NCBI GenBank assembly: GCA_021648125.1
Contig: JAKITK010000019.1
Span: 1 to 47,502 of the forward strand
DNA: 47,502 nt
Origin: Lysobacterales bacterium
GTDB taxonomy: Bacteria; Pseudomonadota; Gammaproteobacteria; Xanthomonadales; SZUA-36
Reading direction: 5' to 3'
The stretch's first letter is position 1. Each line of letters begins with the position of its first letter. The notes under the pieces were generated by a model, which ran no database searches, had not been told where the DNA came from, and worked only from the letters and a program-made list of their open reading frames with translations. Both the position numbers and the translations under genes were made by a program. Below, piece after piece: positions 26,342-36,484 of the stretch.

Positions 26342-26380
26342 ATGAGGGTGATTTTGACAACGAGAATAGTTTATGGATGA
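26342..26380 (+). CDS. possible 12-codon leader peptide overlapping hslR
   Basis: ATG at 26342 follows a strong ribosome-binding site (TGGAGGGGTATAA). The frame reads MRVILTTRIVYG and stops at TGA 26378-26380, 8 bases overlapping the hslR start (ATG 26373). hslR itself lacks a good site of its own, so coupling by re-initiation is plausible. Confidence 0.4.
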   Translation: MRVILTTRIVYG

Positions 26381-26756
26381 GCTACGGATTGATAAATGGT
26401 TATGGGCTGCGCGATTTTTTAAAACCCGTTCGCTGGCACGCAAGGCAGTAGATAGCGGTAAAGTCCAGCTCAACGACAGCCGGGTGAAACCCTCAAAGAC
26501 TGTGAAAGCAGGTGACCGGTTACGGGTATTACGGGGGGCCGATGAATATCATTTAAGCATCGTTGCGGTTAACCATCGCCGTGGCCCAGCCGTAGAGGCC
26601 CAGAAGTTATACAGCGAGGCCGTGATTGATCGAAAAAGGCGTGAGGACTTGGCAGAAGAGCGCAGGCTGCAGTACCACGCAAATAATACTGGTCCTGAAC
26701 GCCGCCCTGATAAACGCCAGCGGCGAATGATTCGTTCGTTTAAGGGCTTGGACTAG
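26373..26756 (+). CDS. hslR: heat-shock protein Hsp15 (S4-domain RNA-binding)
   Basis: A 127-residue protein with the S4 RNA-binding fold at the N-terminus (ELRIDKWLWAARFFKTRSLARKAVDSGKVQLN and KAGDRLRV) and a basic C-terminal tail (KRQRRMIRSFKGL). Hsp15 binds 50S subunits that carry a stuck nascent chain and helps recycle them after heat shock. Length and sequence match the family. It is a lone gene here. Its translation may be coupled to a short upstream frame. Confidence 0.93.
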   Translation: MDELRIDKWLWAARFFKTRSLARKAVDSGKVQLNDSRVKPSKTVKAGDRLRVLRGADEYHLSIVAVNHRRGPAVEAQKLYSEAVIDRKRREDLAEERRLQYHANNTGPERRPDKRQRRMIRSFKGLD

Positions 26757-26760
26757 TCAC

Positions 26761-26839
26761 AACGAAGTAGAGAGGGTTCTGAAAGTGCAGGTGCATTCGC
26801 AAGCTTAACGCACCCTAAGCAAATACGAGGTTTGTAAGG
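26761..26839 (+). repeat. 79-bp direct repeat, left copy
   Basis: Matches 28824-28902 with about nine mismatches; the right half, from TTCGCAAGCTTAACGCACCC on, is almost identical. It begins 4 bp after hslR ends. The two copies bracket the decayed AT-rich segment with the heparinase-like and IS30 relics. Confidence 0.8.
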
Positions 26840-27032
26840 CTAAGGTACCGCTTGAACTCAACTTTCAAGTGCAACACTACCTAAAGTAGAAAAGACTTTA
26901 CAAAAGGTATTCGTAAGAAAGACAATAATCATCTATACAAATTAATAATGACGCTTTATATTTTAGACTAATTGGGGCTGCCCCTTATGCTATTCTTGGG
27001 AATCATATAAATCAATTTAAAGATATAAAACT
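26840..27032. other. AT-rich gap with IS-end-like motif
   Basis: No gene visible. CTTTCAAGTGCAACACTACC near 26864 resembles CTTGCAAGTGCAAC near 28490, which lies just before the IS30-type transposase fragment. Both may be ends of the same IS30-like element, in direct orientation. Confidence 0.4.
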
Positions 27033-28465
27033 ATGTCAAAATTAATTTTAAAATCACTTAAAACATATTCTATTTTACTCCCCTTAATATTTTGTTTTTC
27101 AGTTGTAAATGCAGAAGACGGTAAAGTATTAACCACTGCAATAAACGAAAGCTTTATGCAAGCTATTGAAAGTGGAAATGTAGACCCTGTACTTGTCAAT
27201 GGACAGCCTTGGACATTTCGAACCCCACCACCTCCTGTTGATCAAAGGACTGTTCGTAGCGGGCACCCGAGATTGTTACTAACACCTGATAACTTGCCAG
27301 ATATTATCATAAAAATGCAAGATCCAGTTTATGACTCATACATGACCAAAATAACGGCACGAGCAAATGATGGCAAAATGCTTGAAAATGCTTTTTTATA
27401 CCAGTTAACAGGTGATCTAAGCAGAGCCACAACTGCCAAACAGGCTCTATTAAATTATACCGGTGATTATGGTGAGCAGATAATTTTTGGATACGACAGC
27501 ATGTCTAACAAACTTGGTCCGGTGCTGGTTTTTGACTGGATTATGGATACTTTGACTGAACCGGAAATCAATCAAATTTATGCCAATGTAAAAGATAATT
27601 TTAACTATGACCATCAAGCTGCTGACCCAATTCATTCAGATGGCAATGGCCCAGGAAGCTATCCATGGTATTGGAATGATGTATACAATCGCCACCCTGA
27701 AATTTATTTACCAGCACTCGCTTTTGCTATTGCTAATGATGGAATTGATGATGCGGTCGTGCCTACGATGCCTGGACTGCCGTGGATCAGCTGGATTATT
27801 TTGAAGGAGGTCCTGATTCAGTAGAAATAAACAATCAATACCGAGCCATCAGTATGGAATATGGACAACGGTATGATAGGTTTACCGTTAATACGGCTCA
27901 ACGCACGATTGTCCATATAGCAGGTGAAGAGCGTAACTTTATTGTTATTTATGATTATATAGATGTGCCATCCGCTTTGAAATCAGCATGGCAAATGCGC
28001 TTAATGCAGCAACCTGTTGTTAATGGTAATGTATTTTCAATCTCAGGAATTATGAATGCAACAGTTGTATCACCGCAAAATCATACTCTTGAATGGTTAG
28101 GCGGTGAGAATCTTGAATTTGTTACACCATCACCAGAACAACTCTGGTACTCAAATAACAGAGGCGGAGCTGTAGCAGGGTATTCGGTAGATAGACCAGA
28201 CAGAATAGATGGATTTGGTTTGGGTAATGTCTACATTCAACCACAGGGGCAATCCTCCAATAGTAGCGCACCATTTGTTCAACAAACCGAATATTTGGTG
28301 GTAATAGAAATTGGCAGTCTTGCACCAGTAAATGTGACTCGCATCTCCGATAGTGAAGTAAATTTCGCTGGATGGCAAATGTCTTTTAATCAAGATGGAA
28401 GTTATAGTGTGACAGGTACAACGCTGGTTGATCTGATTTTTACTAATGGCTTTGAGCCAAACTAA
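27033..28465 (+). pseudogene. decayed heparinase II/III-like polysaccharide lyase
   Basis: Two frames together resemble one secreted heparinase II/III or alginate-lyase-type protein. The first (27033-27824) has a signal peptide (FCFSVVNA) and the N-terminal helical-barrel signature: HPRLLLTPDNLPDII, NAFLYQLTGD, VFDWIMDTLTEPE and a WNDVYNRHPEIYLPALAFA helix. The second (27782-28465, other frame) resembles the C-terminal beta-sandwich (YRAISMEYGQRYDRFTV). The junction near 27780 both shifts frame and omits most of the usual middle, since intact enzymes are roughly 600-800 residues. It ends LIFTNGFEPN, a tail of a type I have met on secreted proteins of gammaproteobacteria. The AT-rich composition differs from flanking genes, suggesting acquired DNA that has decayed. 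Confidence 0.65.
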
Positions 28466-28483
28466 AAGAATAGGGGGCAGCTT

Positions 28484-28822
28484 AGACTTAACTTGCAAGT
28501 GCAACATATTCATAGAGAATGTGTCACATGCAAAACTATCAATACTTAAAACCCGAGGAACGCGCTGTCATTATGCTTGAGCTTAAAGCAGGGCCATCGT
28601 TAAGGTCGGCCGGACGAACACTCAATCGTTCAACCTCGGCGATATCACGCGAACTGAGCAGAAATAAAATCAAGCCCCACCAGACTACTGTGCAAGCACA
28701 GCTGGCCAGGAGAGCTCAATGAGCGCCGATTCGCGGGTCATTGGGAAGGTGACTTAATTGTTGGAGCCATGAACAGGTCCTGTATTGGAACAGTGGTTGA
28801 ATGGAAAACAGGCAGTAAGTAA
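28484..28822 (+). mobile_element. IS30-family element relic with broken transposase
   Basis: The frame from ATG 28519 (or 28528) encodes the N-terminal helix-turn-helix of an IS30 transposase: YLKPEERAVIMLEL, then LNRSTSAISRELSRN. It ends at 28722. In the next frame, 28710-28822 encodes the start of the catalytic core, GHWEGDLIVGAMNRS and IGTVVEW with the first catalytic Asp, then stops. Most of the region between and all of the rest is gone, so it is inactive. CTTGCAAGTGCAAC upstream may be its left end. Confidence 0.75.
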
Positions 28823-28823
28823 T

Positions 28824-28902
28824 AACGGAATAGAGAAGATTCTGAAAGTGTCGGTGCGTTCGCAAGCTTAACGCACCCTAAGCAAATACGAGGTCTGTAG
28901 GG
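28824..28902 (+). repeat. 79-bp direct repeat, right copy
   Basis: Second copy of 26761-26839. It starts two bases after the IS30 fragment stops, and is followed by an inverted variant of its core (GTTAGCGCAGCGTAACGCACC, near 28908). Confidence 0.8.
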
Positions 28903-28954
28903 TGTGTTAGCGCAGCGTAACGCACCGGGAGTTGCAGCCTGCCACTATCGGTTG

Positions 28955-30169
28955 CTAAGTAAACATCCCAAGCTCGGTTTGCGGACTCCAGTCCGGGAAT
29001 ACCGTTTCAAAATCATTCTGGCCAAAGCGCTTACTCAGCAATTCTGCCAGAACAGTACGGTAGTCGGTGGTGATATCCAAATCACCGGTATACACCAGCT
29101 GCTCTGCTGCTAAGCCGGGCCAATCACCGTAGACTTTGCCACCGAGCACACCACCACCCATGGTCAGCATGAAACTACCATGGCCATGATCTGTGCCAGC
29201 GGATGAGTTTTCATACGCTCGGCGACCAAACTCTGACATGGTGAATACTGTTATTCGGCTCATCGCTGTGCCCATATCGGTAGCAAAAGCATCCAGAGTA
29301 TTACTTAAGTCGGCGAGCACATTAGGCAGCACCTGTAGTTCATTGTCATGATGATCCCAGCCATGAATTTCCATACTGGCTGTAGTCAGGCCTACATCGG
29401 CACGGATCATCTGGCCCAGTTGACGGAAACGTTGGCCAAAAGTGGTATCCGGGTAAATTGCGCCGTTTTCTACTTCAAAGCGGGCTGGGTCAGCCGTACG
29501 CAATTCGCGCATGGAGGCGAGAGATTTTGTAGCTTCTACATCTAACAGGCTATTTTGGTTATATAGCGCCGATAGCGCATTTTCTAGCACTGGCCCGACC
29601 AGTTCACCGGCATTCAGGCCATAGTCTTCAATAGAGCGCATGGCGATGGCAGGGTAGTTTCCTGCCAGTGATAAGGGCAGCGCATTCGCCAATCCAATGG
29701 CGCTGAACACAGGGTCTGAATTTTCGAGAAGTGATAAGTGTCGATTCAACCAGCCATCCGAAATGCTTTGTTGGCTGGTGATTCCTCGTTGCATAAAGCT
29801 CTGGGAGTCAAAGTGCGAATGTGAATCACTGGTTAGCCCGGTTGCCTGAACAACTGCGAGGTCACCATTTTGAAAACGCTGGTGGAGTTTATTCATGGCC
29901 GGGTGCATGGCAAAAAAGCCATCAAGGTCAAGGCTCGCGTCTACGCCAGTTCCCGGTTCTTTCACTGCTAGTGTAGGCCGCAGGTCGAAGTAGTTACCCT
30001 CGCCAACCGGGGCAATGATATTAAGGCCGTCTGCGCCGCCGCCTAGGAACACACAAACCAGTATGTTTTTATCAGCACCACCGGAATTAGCCGCCCAACT
30101 GAAACTTGGATTTAACAGCGGGACAGCACCAGCGATGGCGGAATTTTTTAGAAAAGTTCTTCGTTTCAT
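28955..30169 (-). CDS. DUF1501 protein with Tat signal
   Basis: From ATG 30169 the product is 404 residues and begins MKRRTFLKNSAIAGAVPLL, a twin-arginine export signal; GAGGAAAT lies just upstream. A longer reading from 30217 would put 16 residues in front of this signal and is rejected. The body matches DUF1501, a family related to alkaline phosphatase/sulfatase folds, with LVCVFLGGGADGLNIIAP, SHSHFDSQSFMQ, GWDHHD and GTDHGHGS (likely metal ligands). The gene lies 10 bp after the DUF1800 gene, a pair found together in many bacteria. Their joint function is unknown; both seem to act outside the cytoplasm. Confidence 0.9.
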   Translation of the reverse strand: MKRRTFLKNSAIAGAVPLLNPSFSWAANSGGADKNILVCVFLGGGADGLNIIAPVGEGNYFDLRPTLAVKEPGTGVDASLDLDGFFAMHPAMNKLHQRFQNGDLAVVQATGLTSDSHSHFDSQSFMQRGITSQQSISDGWLNRHLSLLENSDPVFSAIGLANALPLSLAGNYPAIAMRSIEDYGLNAGELVGPVLENALSALYNQNSLLDVEATKSLASMRELRTADPARFEVENGAIYPDTTFGQRFRQLGQMIRADVGLTTASMEIHGWDHHDNELQVLPNVLADLSNTLDAFATDMGTAMSRITVFTMSEFGRRAYENSSAGTDHGHGSFMLTMGGGVLGGKVYGDWPGLAAEQLVYTGDLDITTDYRTVLAELLSKRFGQNDFETVFPDWSPQTELGMFT

Positions 30170-30179
30170 GATTATTTCC

Positions 30180-31784
30180 TCAACGCTGTTGGAAGTAGCG
30201 TGAACCGAGCACGACACTTGCAGTTATTTTGGCGTAGTCCAGCGGGTTTCCTGAAACCGACTGATTGGGTTTTTGTCCGGCGAAAACATTCCGCCTGATG
30301 GCTTTACGTTCATCAGTGCCGAGTTTACGGTCAATAAGTGCCTTGGCGACCGCTTGAATAATAGTATTGGGTGTATCAGCACCATCAAGCATGGCAACTA
30401 GGTTGTCATCTGGGATAAAAGTACTGATGTCATTGCTACTAGCCCAACGACTTATCAAGGCCGCCGTGTTGGTCCAGTAAGCCGCGGTATCGGGGTAGCC
30501 GTCAGGGGCATGCCAGTAAAATGGAATTTGGCCCATTTGCTCAAGTCTGGTAAATAGATACCTGAAAGTATTTTCACTCGGTTCAAATCCGAGCCGGCGA
30601 ATGCTGGATGTAAGAAAATCTAGTGGGCGTTTCATTTTCTGTTCTTTACTGGCCCAAAATACATTGCTGTTAAACAGGGCTCTGAGGATACCTTTGATAT
30701 CACCATCAGTATCCAGGAAAACCTGGGTCAGCTCATCAATCAATTCATTAATCTGTTCTGTAGGGGGCTGGTCACTGACAAAGCGGCGTACGAGTTTGCT
30801 GCAGATAAATCGGGCCGTTGAGGGGTGTGAGGCAAGCAAATCAAGTACCTGCTCAGCATCGCTTATGCCACCAGTGAAGGTTCTTCTGATTTTAGTCCCC
30901 AGCACCTCCTTGTTGCGCCGGTCGTGAACGGGGAAAAAGAAGAGAAACTCATAGGTATAAGGATTGATAGTCCAACCGGTAAATGCGCGTGAAACGGCGA
31001 CTACATCTGCCTCGGTGTATCCACCATTGACACCCAAAGTATGCAATTCGAGTAATTCCCTTGCATAGTTTTCGTTAGGGCCGTCTTTGGTGTTGGAATA
31101 GTTATCCAGATACAGCAACATTGCAGGACTGCTGGCATTCGCATACAGTAGATCGCGGAATTTGCCTAAAGCGTTCGGGCGTATAGCCTCACGGTCATCA
31201 GTAGACTTAAAGGCAAACAGGGGTGCATCAAGAATATTCATATTGAAGTGGTCGGACCAGAATTCAACCATTCTTTCATACAGCTGAGCGGGGCTATAGG
31301 TTTGCCGGAGTATGGTGGAAGTTAGCAACTCGGTGACCACCTGAACAATAAGCGGTACATCCTCAGCATCAATGATGCCTTTCGCAGTCAGCGTGAGGGT
31401 AGGAAAGTTTTCAAGTAGTGCATTATCGATGTCACTGGTATCAATGTTTTCAGGATCTAGCTGCTGCTCCAACAGCGCCTCCCAGCCACCCGCTGTCAGT
31501 TGCTCTCTAAGCATTGGAGTAGGTCCGTAGCTAAGTCGGTTTAGAAAATGGATGTCGTCCGGTAGGTCACCGGTTTCAATAGAATTCGGTGTCTGTGTGC
31601 TGGCAGCTTGTATTTGCTGATTAAAATTTTCCTGGAGCTTTAATAATTTAGTGCTAACAGGCAGCACTTGATTCGCATTTAGCTGCTCAGAAATAATTTG
31701 TTTTGCCTGGTCCAACAGCGTTTGACCGCTACCGGGCGGTTGTAGTGAGAGTCGAGCTTGATCTAAGCGAGCTTGGAGATCCAT
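30180..31784 (-). CDS. DUF1800 protein
   Basis: A 534-residue protein of the DUF1800 family, shown by the motifs HFLNRLSYGPTP, ERMVEFWSDHFN, NYARELLELHTLGVNGGYTEADVV, SRAFTGW, FICSKLVRRFV and PDGYPDTAAYW. ATG 31784 is preferred over an in-frame GTG at 31793 because AAGGTG stands 8 bases before it. No signal peptide is evident, although the partner DUF1501 protein has a Tat signal; the pair might be exported together (inference). It is first in a two-gene operon. Confidence 0.9.
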   Translation of the reverse strand: MDLQARLDQARLSLQPPGSGQTLLDQAKQIISEQLNANQVLPVSTKLLKLQENFNQQIQAASTQTPNSIETGDLPDDIHFLNRLSYGPTPMLREQLTAGGWEALLEQQLDPENIDTSDIDNALLENFPTLTLTAKGIIDAEDVPLIVQVVTELLTSTILRQTYSPAQLYERMVEFWSDHFNMNILDAPLFAFKSTDDREAIRPNALGKFRDLLYANASSPAMLLYLDNYSNTKDGPNENYARELLELHTLGVNGGYTEADVVAVSRAFTGWTINPYTYEFLFFFPVHDRRNKEVLGTKIRRTFTGGISDAEQVLDLLASHPSTARFICSKLVRRFVSDQPPTEQINELIDELTQVFLDTDGDIKGILRALFNSNVFWASKEQKMKRPLDFLTSSIRRLGFEPSENTFRYLFTRLEQMGQIPFYWHAPDGYPDTAAYWTNTAALISRWASSNDISTFIPDDNLVAMLDGADTPNTIIQAVAKALIDRKLGTDERKAIRRNVFAGQKPNQSVSGNPLDYAKITASVVLGSRYFQQR

Positions 31785-31999
31785 AATGCACACCTTTAAA
31801 AAAGATTAAGGATTATGCTAAGCCTGCTTTAAGTAAAGGTAAAGGTACACAGCGTAAATTTGGGTAAATTCGGGTAAATTATAGACCAACGGTCGAAAAA
31901 ACTTGTTTTAAACTGGGTTGCCGCAGTATTAGTGTCGAGGAAATACCCTTTTTATACTTATGCTTGCAGTTTTTACTACTGATAGGTACAAAATATTAC

Positions 32000-34615
32000 T
32001 TAAATATCAGATTTCAAATCATCAGTCAGCTGGTATAACAAATCTAAAGCATCTTTAGGAGTTAGCTCATCCGGTTTAATTTCCTTGAGTAGGTCCAGCG
32101 CTTTGTTGGCAGCCAGATCAACCGCACTGTTATCCTCCACAGGAATATCAAATAAGCCTGGCTGGATATTATCCTGATGCAGACCTTGTTTTTCCAGTTG
32201 GCGCAGAATCCTCCGCGCCTGAGTGAGGACTGCCGCAGGAACTCCGGCAAGCGCGGCTACCTGCAAGCCATAACTCTGACTGGCAGGGCCATTGCGAAGG
32301 CTGTGCAGGAAGATGATTTTGTCTTTGTGCTCTACCGCATCCAAATGTACATTTACGACACCCGAAACTTCTTCGGGCAGTTGGGTCAGTTCAAAATAGT
32401 GGGTAGCAAACAAGGTCATCGAACGGGACCTGGATGCCAGATGCAGAGCGGCAGCCCATGCCAGCGAAAGACCGTCATAGGTGCTGGTGCCGCGACCCAC
32501 TTCGTCCATTAATACTAGGGAATCGGGCGTTGCATTATGCAATATATTGGCGGTTTCTACCATTTCTACCATAAAGGTTGATTGCCCGCGGGTGAGGTCA
32601 TCACCTGCTCCGATACGAGTAAAAATACGATCCAATGGGCCGAAACGCGCGCTTTTAGCCGGCACCCAGGCACCGCTGTGTGCAAGCAGGGCAATAAGTG
32701 CGGTTTGGCGCATATAAGTTGACTTACCACCCATGTTTGGGCCAGTGATAATCAACATGCGCCGTTGCTCATTGAGAATCGAGTCGTTGGCTACAAAGGC
32801 GGCCTCCTGTACCTGTTCAACCACCGGATGGCGACCAGCAATAATATCCATGCCAGCGGTATTACTAAAATCTGGACAACAGCAGTTCAGGGCGATAGCG
32901 CGCTCGGCTAATGTGGCCACCACATCCAGTTGTGCTAATCCCGCCGCGCGACGATTCAACTCAATATGGTTTTGTTGTAATTGTTGAATAAGTTGTTCGT
33001 AACAGTGATTTTCGCGCGCGAGCGCACGCTCCCGTGCAGACAGAACTTTTTCCTCAAACTGTTTGAGTTCCTCGGTAATATAGCGTTCGGCAGCTTTTAG
33101 GGTTTGTCTCCGGGTGTAGTGTGTAGGGACTTTGTCGTGATGTAGACGGCTGATTTCAATGTAGTAGCCGTGTACCCGGTTATAGCCGACCTTTAAAGTA
33201 TTAATGCCGCTTTGTTCACGCTCCCTGATTTCCAGGTCGAGCAGGAACTGATTGGCGTTTTCACTTAAATGCCGGAGTTCGTCCAGTTCCTGATCATAGC
33301 CTTCAGCAATAACACCGCCGTCGCGGGCGAGCACCGGTGGGGTTTCAACAATGGCTTTTTCCAATAACTGGCAGATATCAGGTAGTTCAGCAATTGCATT
33401 ACGCAGTTCATCCAGCCATGGCTGTTGCTGATTATCGATGAGGGAGAGTAGCTGTGGTAATTTCTGCAAGGCTGAACGCAAAGTGGTTAGGTCGCGTGGG
33501 CGGGCGCTGCCGAGGGCAATGCGAGCAACGATGCGCTCAATATCCCCGATGCCTTTTAGTTGTTCGCGCAGGGGTTCATAGCTGGCGCCGTCAATCAATC
33601 CGCCGATAGCCTGATGGCGTTGCTTGAGTAGCAGATGATCCCGTAGCGGTGAATTCAGTCGCTGTCGCAGCAGCCGCGATCCCATTGGAGTTATGCAGCG
33701 GTCCATTAGCCCCAACAGAGTATGCTCATGGCGGCCACCAGGGTTGTATTCGATTTCCAGATTGCGCCGAGTGGCGGCATCTAGAGTTAAATAACCATCG
33801 GCCTGTTCCAGTTTTACGCTGCTGATTTGTGCCAAGGAATCCTGACAGGTTTCCTGAACATACTGCAATAAGGCTCCAGCGGCTGCCAGCGCGGGTTCGT
33901 TGTTTTCAATCCCAAAACCTTCAAGGTCGCGGGTACCGAAATGCCGCAGTAACAGGTCAACCGATGTTTGTAGATCAAAATGCCAAGGTGGTCGCTGGCG
34001 GATGCTGACTTTGGCGGAACCGCGGTTACTGAATAGCTTGTGTAAATCAGTGGATAATTCTTCGTTCAGCAGTAATTCAACTACCTGAAGGCGCTCCAGT
34101 TCCGCTTCCAACGCTGGCAGATCTTTACATTGGCGCAGACTAAACTGGCCGGTACTGATGTCCATCCACGCCAGTGCCCAACTTTCATCCGTACCCAATT
34201 GCTGGGCAGCGGCGAGAATATTATCGTGTTTATCCGGCAATAGCGCTTCTTCGGTAATGGTTCCCGGGGTAATGACCCGCACCACTTTGCGCTCAACGAT
34301 GCCTTTGCCTGTGGGTTCGCTGATTTGTTCGCAAATCGCCACCGACTCGCCCATGCGAATCAGCCTTGCTAAATAATTATCGACCGCATGATAAGGTACC
34401 CCCGCCATCGGAATGGGCTGGCCGGCTGACTGGCCACGGGTGGTCAGGGTAATATCCAGTAGCCGGGTAACTTTGCGGGCATCGCTGTAGAAGAGCTCAT
34501 AAAAATCACCCATGCGAAACAACAGCAAAGTATCGGGATAATCTGCTTTGATGCGTAAATACTGCTGCATCAATGGGGTATGCTGTTTGCTTTTATCAGT
34601 GGGCGATTTTGCCAT
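32000..34615 (-). CDS. mutS: DNA mismatch repair protein MutS
   Basis: An 871-residue mismatch-recognition ATPase. The N-terminal domain carries the mismatch-contacting motif in [12 protein letters not shown] (Phe and Glu, about 39-42). The ATPase has Walker [16 protein letters not shown], Walker [17 protein letters not shown], and ATHYFEL. The C-terminal tail with the tetramer-forming stretch ([11 protein letters not shown]) is present. Length is typical (about 850-880). It is divergent from pncC with only 75 bp between starts. Confidence 0.98.
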   Translation of the reverse strand: MAKSPTDKSKQHTPLMQQYLRIKADYPDTLLLFRMGDFYELFYSDARKVTRLLDITLTTRGQSAGQPIPMAGVPYHAVDNYLARLIRMGESVAICEQISEPTGKGIVERKVVRVITPGTITEEALLPDKHDNILAAAQQLGTDESWALAWMDISTGQFSLRQCKDLPALEAELERLQVVELLLNEELSTDLHKLFSNRGSAKVSIRQRPPWHFDLQTSVDLLLRHFGTRDLEGFGIENNEPALAAAGALLQYVQETCQDSLAQISSVKLEQADGYLTLDAATRRNLEIEYNPGGRHEHTLLGLMDRCITPMGSRLLRQRLNSPLRDHLLLKQRHQAIGGLIDGASYEPLREQLKGIGDIERIVARIALGSARPRDLTTLRSALQKLPQLLSLIDNQQQPWLDELRNAIAELPDICQLLEKAIVETPPVLARDGGVIAEGYDQELDELRHLSENANQFLLDLEIREREQSGINTLKVGYNRVHGYYIEISRLHHDKVPTHYTRRQTLKAAERYITEELKQFEEKVLSARERALARENHCYEQLIQQLQQNHIELNRRAAGLAQLDVVATLAERAIALNCCCPDFSNTAGMDIIAGRHPVVEQVQEAAFVANDSILNEQRRMLIITGPNMGGKSTYMRQTALIALLAHSGAWVPAKSARFGPLDRIFTRIGAGDDLTRGQSTFMVEMVETANILHNATPDSLVLMDEVGRGTSTYDGLSLAWAAALHLASRSRSMTLFATHYFELTQLPEEVSGVVNVHLDAVEHKDKIIFLHSLRNGPASQSYGLQVAALAGVPAAVLTQARRILRQLEKQGLHQDNIQPGLFDIPVEDNSAVDLAANKALDLLKEIKPDELTPKDALDLLYQLTDDLKSDI

Positions 34616-34690
34616 CTTCGAATAAGTATTTCGGTTGACCGGATAGGGCAGTTTACCGTATTGTCTTCAAGCACAAAAGCAGGAGTTACC

Positions 34691-35200
34691 ATGAGTCTGG
34701 ATAAATGCCCAAATGATGTTGAATTAAAGCAACTGACACAACAGTTAGCCGAGTATTTGTGCAGCGATAATCTCAGCCTGGTCACCGCAGAATCCTGCAC
34801 TGGCGGCTGGATTGCCAAGTGCTGTACGGATTTGGCTGGCTCCTCAGAATGGTTTGAAGGGGGTATGGTCAGTTATTCAAACGTTGCCAAACAGTCCATG
34901 TTGTCGGTGTCCGAAGCACTTATTCGCGCTTATGGTGCGGTATCTGCAGAGGTGGCAGAGGCAATGGCCGCAGGGGCGTTGCGAAACAGTGATGCTCATA
35001 TTGCACTCGCGGTCACCGGGATTGCAGGCCCAGGTGGTGGCAGTATTGATAAACCGGTGGGCACAGTCTGGTTCGGCTGGGCGGCATATGCTGATGGCGA
35101 GATTAAAACACGCAGTACACGGGAATGTTTTAGTGGTGATCGGGATGCTATTCGCCGACAAACGATTCAACGGGCCATCAATGGTATTCTCAGGTTTTGA
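34691..35200 (+). CDS. pncC: nicotinamide-nucleotide amidase PncC (CinA C-terminal family)
   Basis: A 169-residue stand-alone CinA C-terminal domain. It deamidates nicotinamide mononucleotide back to nicotinic acid mononucleotide in NAD recycling. Family motifs are TAESCTGGWIAKCCTDLAGSS, GGMVSYSN, AVTGIAGPGGGS and KPVGTVWFGW. ATG 34691 is chosen because AGGAG precedes it and family members start here; an upstream in-frame start at 34580 would overlap mutS regulation. It sits 182 bp before recA, a common neighbour. Confidence 0.93.
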   Translation: MSLDKCPNDVELKQLTQQLAEYLCSDNLSLVTAESCTGGWIAKCCTDLAGSSEWFEGGMVSYSNVAKQSMLSVSEALIRAYGAVSAEVAEAMAAGALRNSDAHIALAVTGIAGPGGGSIDKPVGTVWFGWAAYADGEIKTRSTRECFSGDRDAIRRQTIQRAINGILRF

Positions 35201-35306
35201 GAAGCACGCCCCGTATTATTATCCTGCAGCTGATATAAACCACCCGAAACCGGGTAGGATATTTTAGTTGATTTGCGTAAGTCGGGTGTGGAAGAGCCTC
35301 CGCCTG

Positions 35307-35315
35307 TGTGATAAT
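35307..35315 (+). promoter_or_regulatory. extended -10 promoter candidate for recA
   Basis: TGTGATAAT fits an extended -10 (TGnTATAAT-like). The -35 region is poor. Transcription would start near 35322, about 61 bases before recA. No CTGT-N8-ACAG LexA site is seen between pncC and recA. Confidence 0.35.
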
Positions 35316-35382
35316 GGGTAACAGAGAAATTAAGATCAAATGCTCGCCTGAAACGGCAGCAAAATAACTGGAGAAATAGATC

Positions 35383-36456
35383 GTGGATGACAACAAAAAA
35401 CGCGCGTTGACAGCAGCCCTGTCGCAAATTGAAAAGCAGTTTGGCAAAGGTGCGGTTATGCGCATGGGTGATGGTGCCAGACGCGATATCGAAGTCGTGC
35501 CAACGGGATCCTTGGCACTGGATATCGCTCTTGGAATAGGCGGCTTGCCGCGTGGTAGGGTGGTTGAAATTTATGGCCCTGAATCCAGTGGTAAAACCAC
35601 CATGACATTGCATGTAATCGCTGAAGTTCAGAAGTTAGGCGGTACCGCAGCCTTTGTTGATGCCGAGCATGCATTGGATCCGATTTATGCAGAAAAACTG
35701 GGCGTTAATATTGAGGAGATGCTGGTATCCCAGCCTGATACAGGTGAACAGGCGCTGGAAATCACCGATATGCTGGTGCGCTCCGGCGCGGTTGATATTG
35801 TAGTCATCGATTCGGTTGCAGCATTGACTCCCCGTGCTGAAATTGAAGGCGATATGGGTGATTCACATATGGGGTTGCAGGCACGCTTAATGTCGCAGGC
35901 CTTGCGTAAATTAACCGCCAACATCCAGCGCTCCGGATGTATGGTGGTTTTTATCAACCAAATTAGAATGAAAATCGGAGTTATGTTTGGCTCACCAGAA
36001 ACCACCACTGGTGGTAATGCATTGAAATTTTATGCATCGGTACGCCTGGATATCCGGCGTATTGGTGCAATTAAACGCGGTGATGAAATTGTCGGTAATG
36101 AAACTCGGATAAAAGTAGTCAAGAATAAAGTCGCACCGCCATTTAAACAGGCAGTTTTTGAAATACTCTATGGTGAAGGGATTTCCCGCGAGGGAGAGTT
36201 GATTGATCTTGGGGTTGCCAATAACCTGATCAAAAAAGCCGGCTCCTGGTATTCTTATGGCGAAGATCGCATTGGTCAGGGTAAGGAAAATGTGCGTAAG
36301 TTCCTGATCGAAAACCCGGATATTGCCGATGTAATCGAGAAGAAGCTGCGGGAAAAACTGATGCCCACTCGTGAACAACGCGAGAAGGCAGAGGCTGCCG
36401 CTGCAGAAGCGACCGCCAAGGTTGAGCCTACCCCAGAGTCTAAGTCTGAGTCCTAG
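35383..36456 (+). CDS. recA: recombinase RecA
   Basis: A 357-residue RecA. It has Walker [10 protein letters not shown], the MAW-type segment, [35 protein letters not shown], and loop L2 with [15 protein letters not shown]. The C-terminal tail is acidic and Ala/Glu-rich. The start is GTG at 35383, with GGAG ahead of it, giving MDDNKKRAL. It pairs strands in recombination repair and triggers LexA self-cleavage in SOS. recX lies 28 bp downstream. Confidence 0.98.
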   Translation: MDDNKKRALTAALSQIEKQFGKGAVMRMGDGARRDIEVVPTGSLALDIALGIGGLPRGRVVEIYGPESSGKTTMTLHVIAEVQKLGGTAAFVDAEHALDPIYAEKLGVNIEEMLVSQPDTGEQALEITDMLVRSGAVDIVVIDSVAALTPRAEIEGDMGDSHMGLQARLMSQALRKLTANIQRSGCMVVFINQIRMKIGVMFGSPETTTGGNALKFYASVRLDIRRIGAIKRGDEIVGNETRIKVVKNKVAPPFKQAVFEILYGEGISREGELIDLGVANNLIKKAGSWYSYGEDRIGQGKENVRKFLIENPDIADVIEKKLREKLMPTREQREKAEAAAAEATAKVEPTPESKSES

Positions 36457-36484
36457 GCTTGGGCATAGGCCCGGTTAAGTACCG

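Noticed and set aside
27033..28465. Programmed frameshift joining the two heparinase-like halves
   Set aside because: The middle of the usual protein is missing as well as the frame being shifted, so decay by deletion is simpler.
28904..29113. 69-residue plus-strand frame
   Set aside because: It lies antisense inside the clear DUF1501 gene and has no support of its own.
35304..35324. CTGT...ACAG palindrome upstream of recA as an SOS box
   Set aside because: The spacer is 13 bases, not 8, so it does not fit the LexA consensus.
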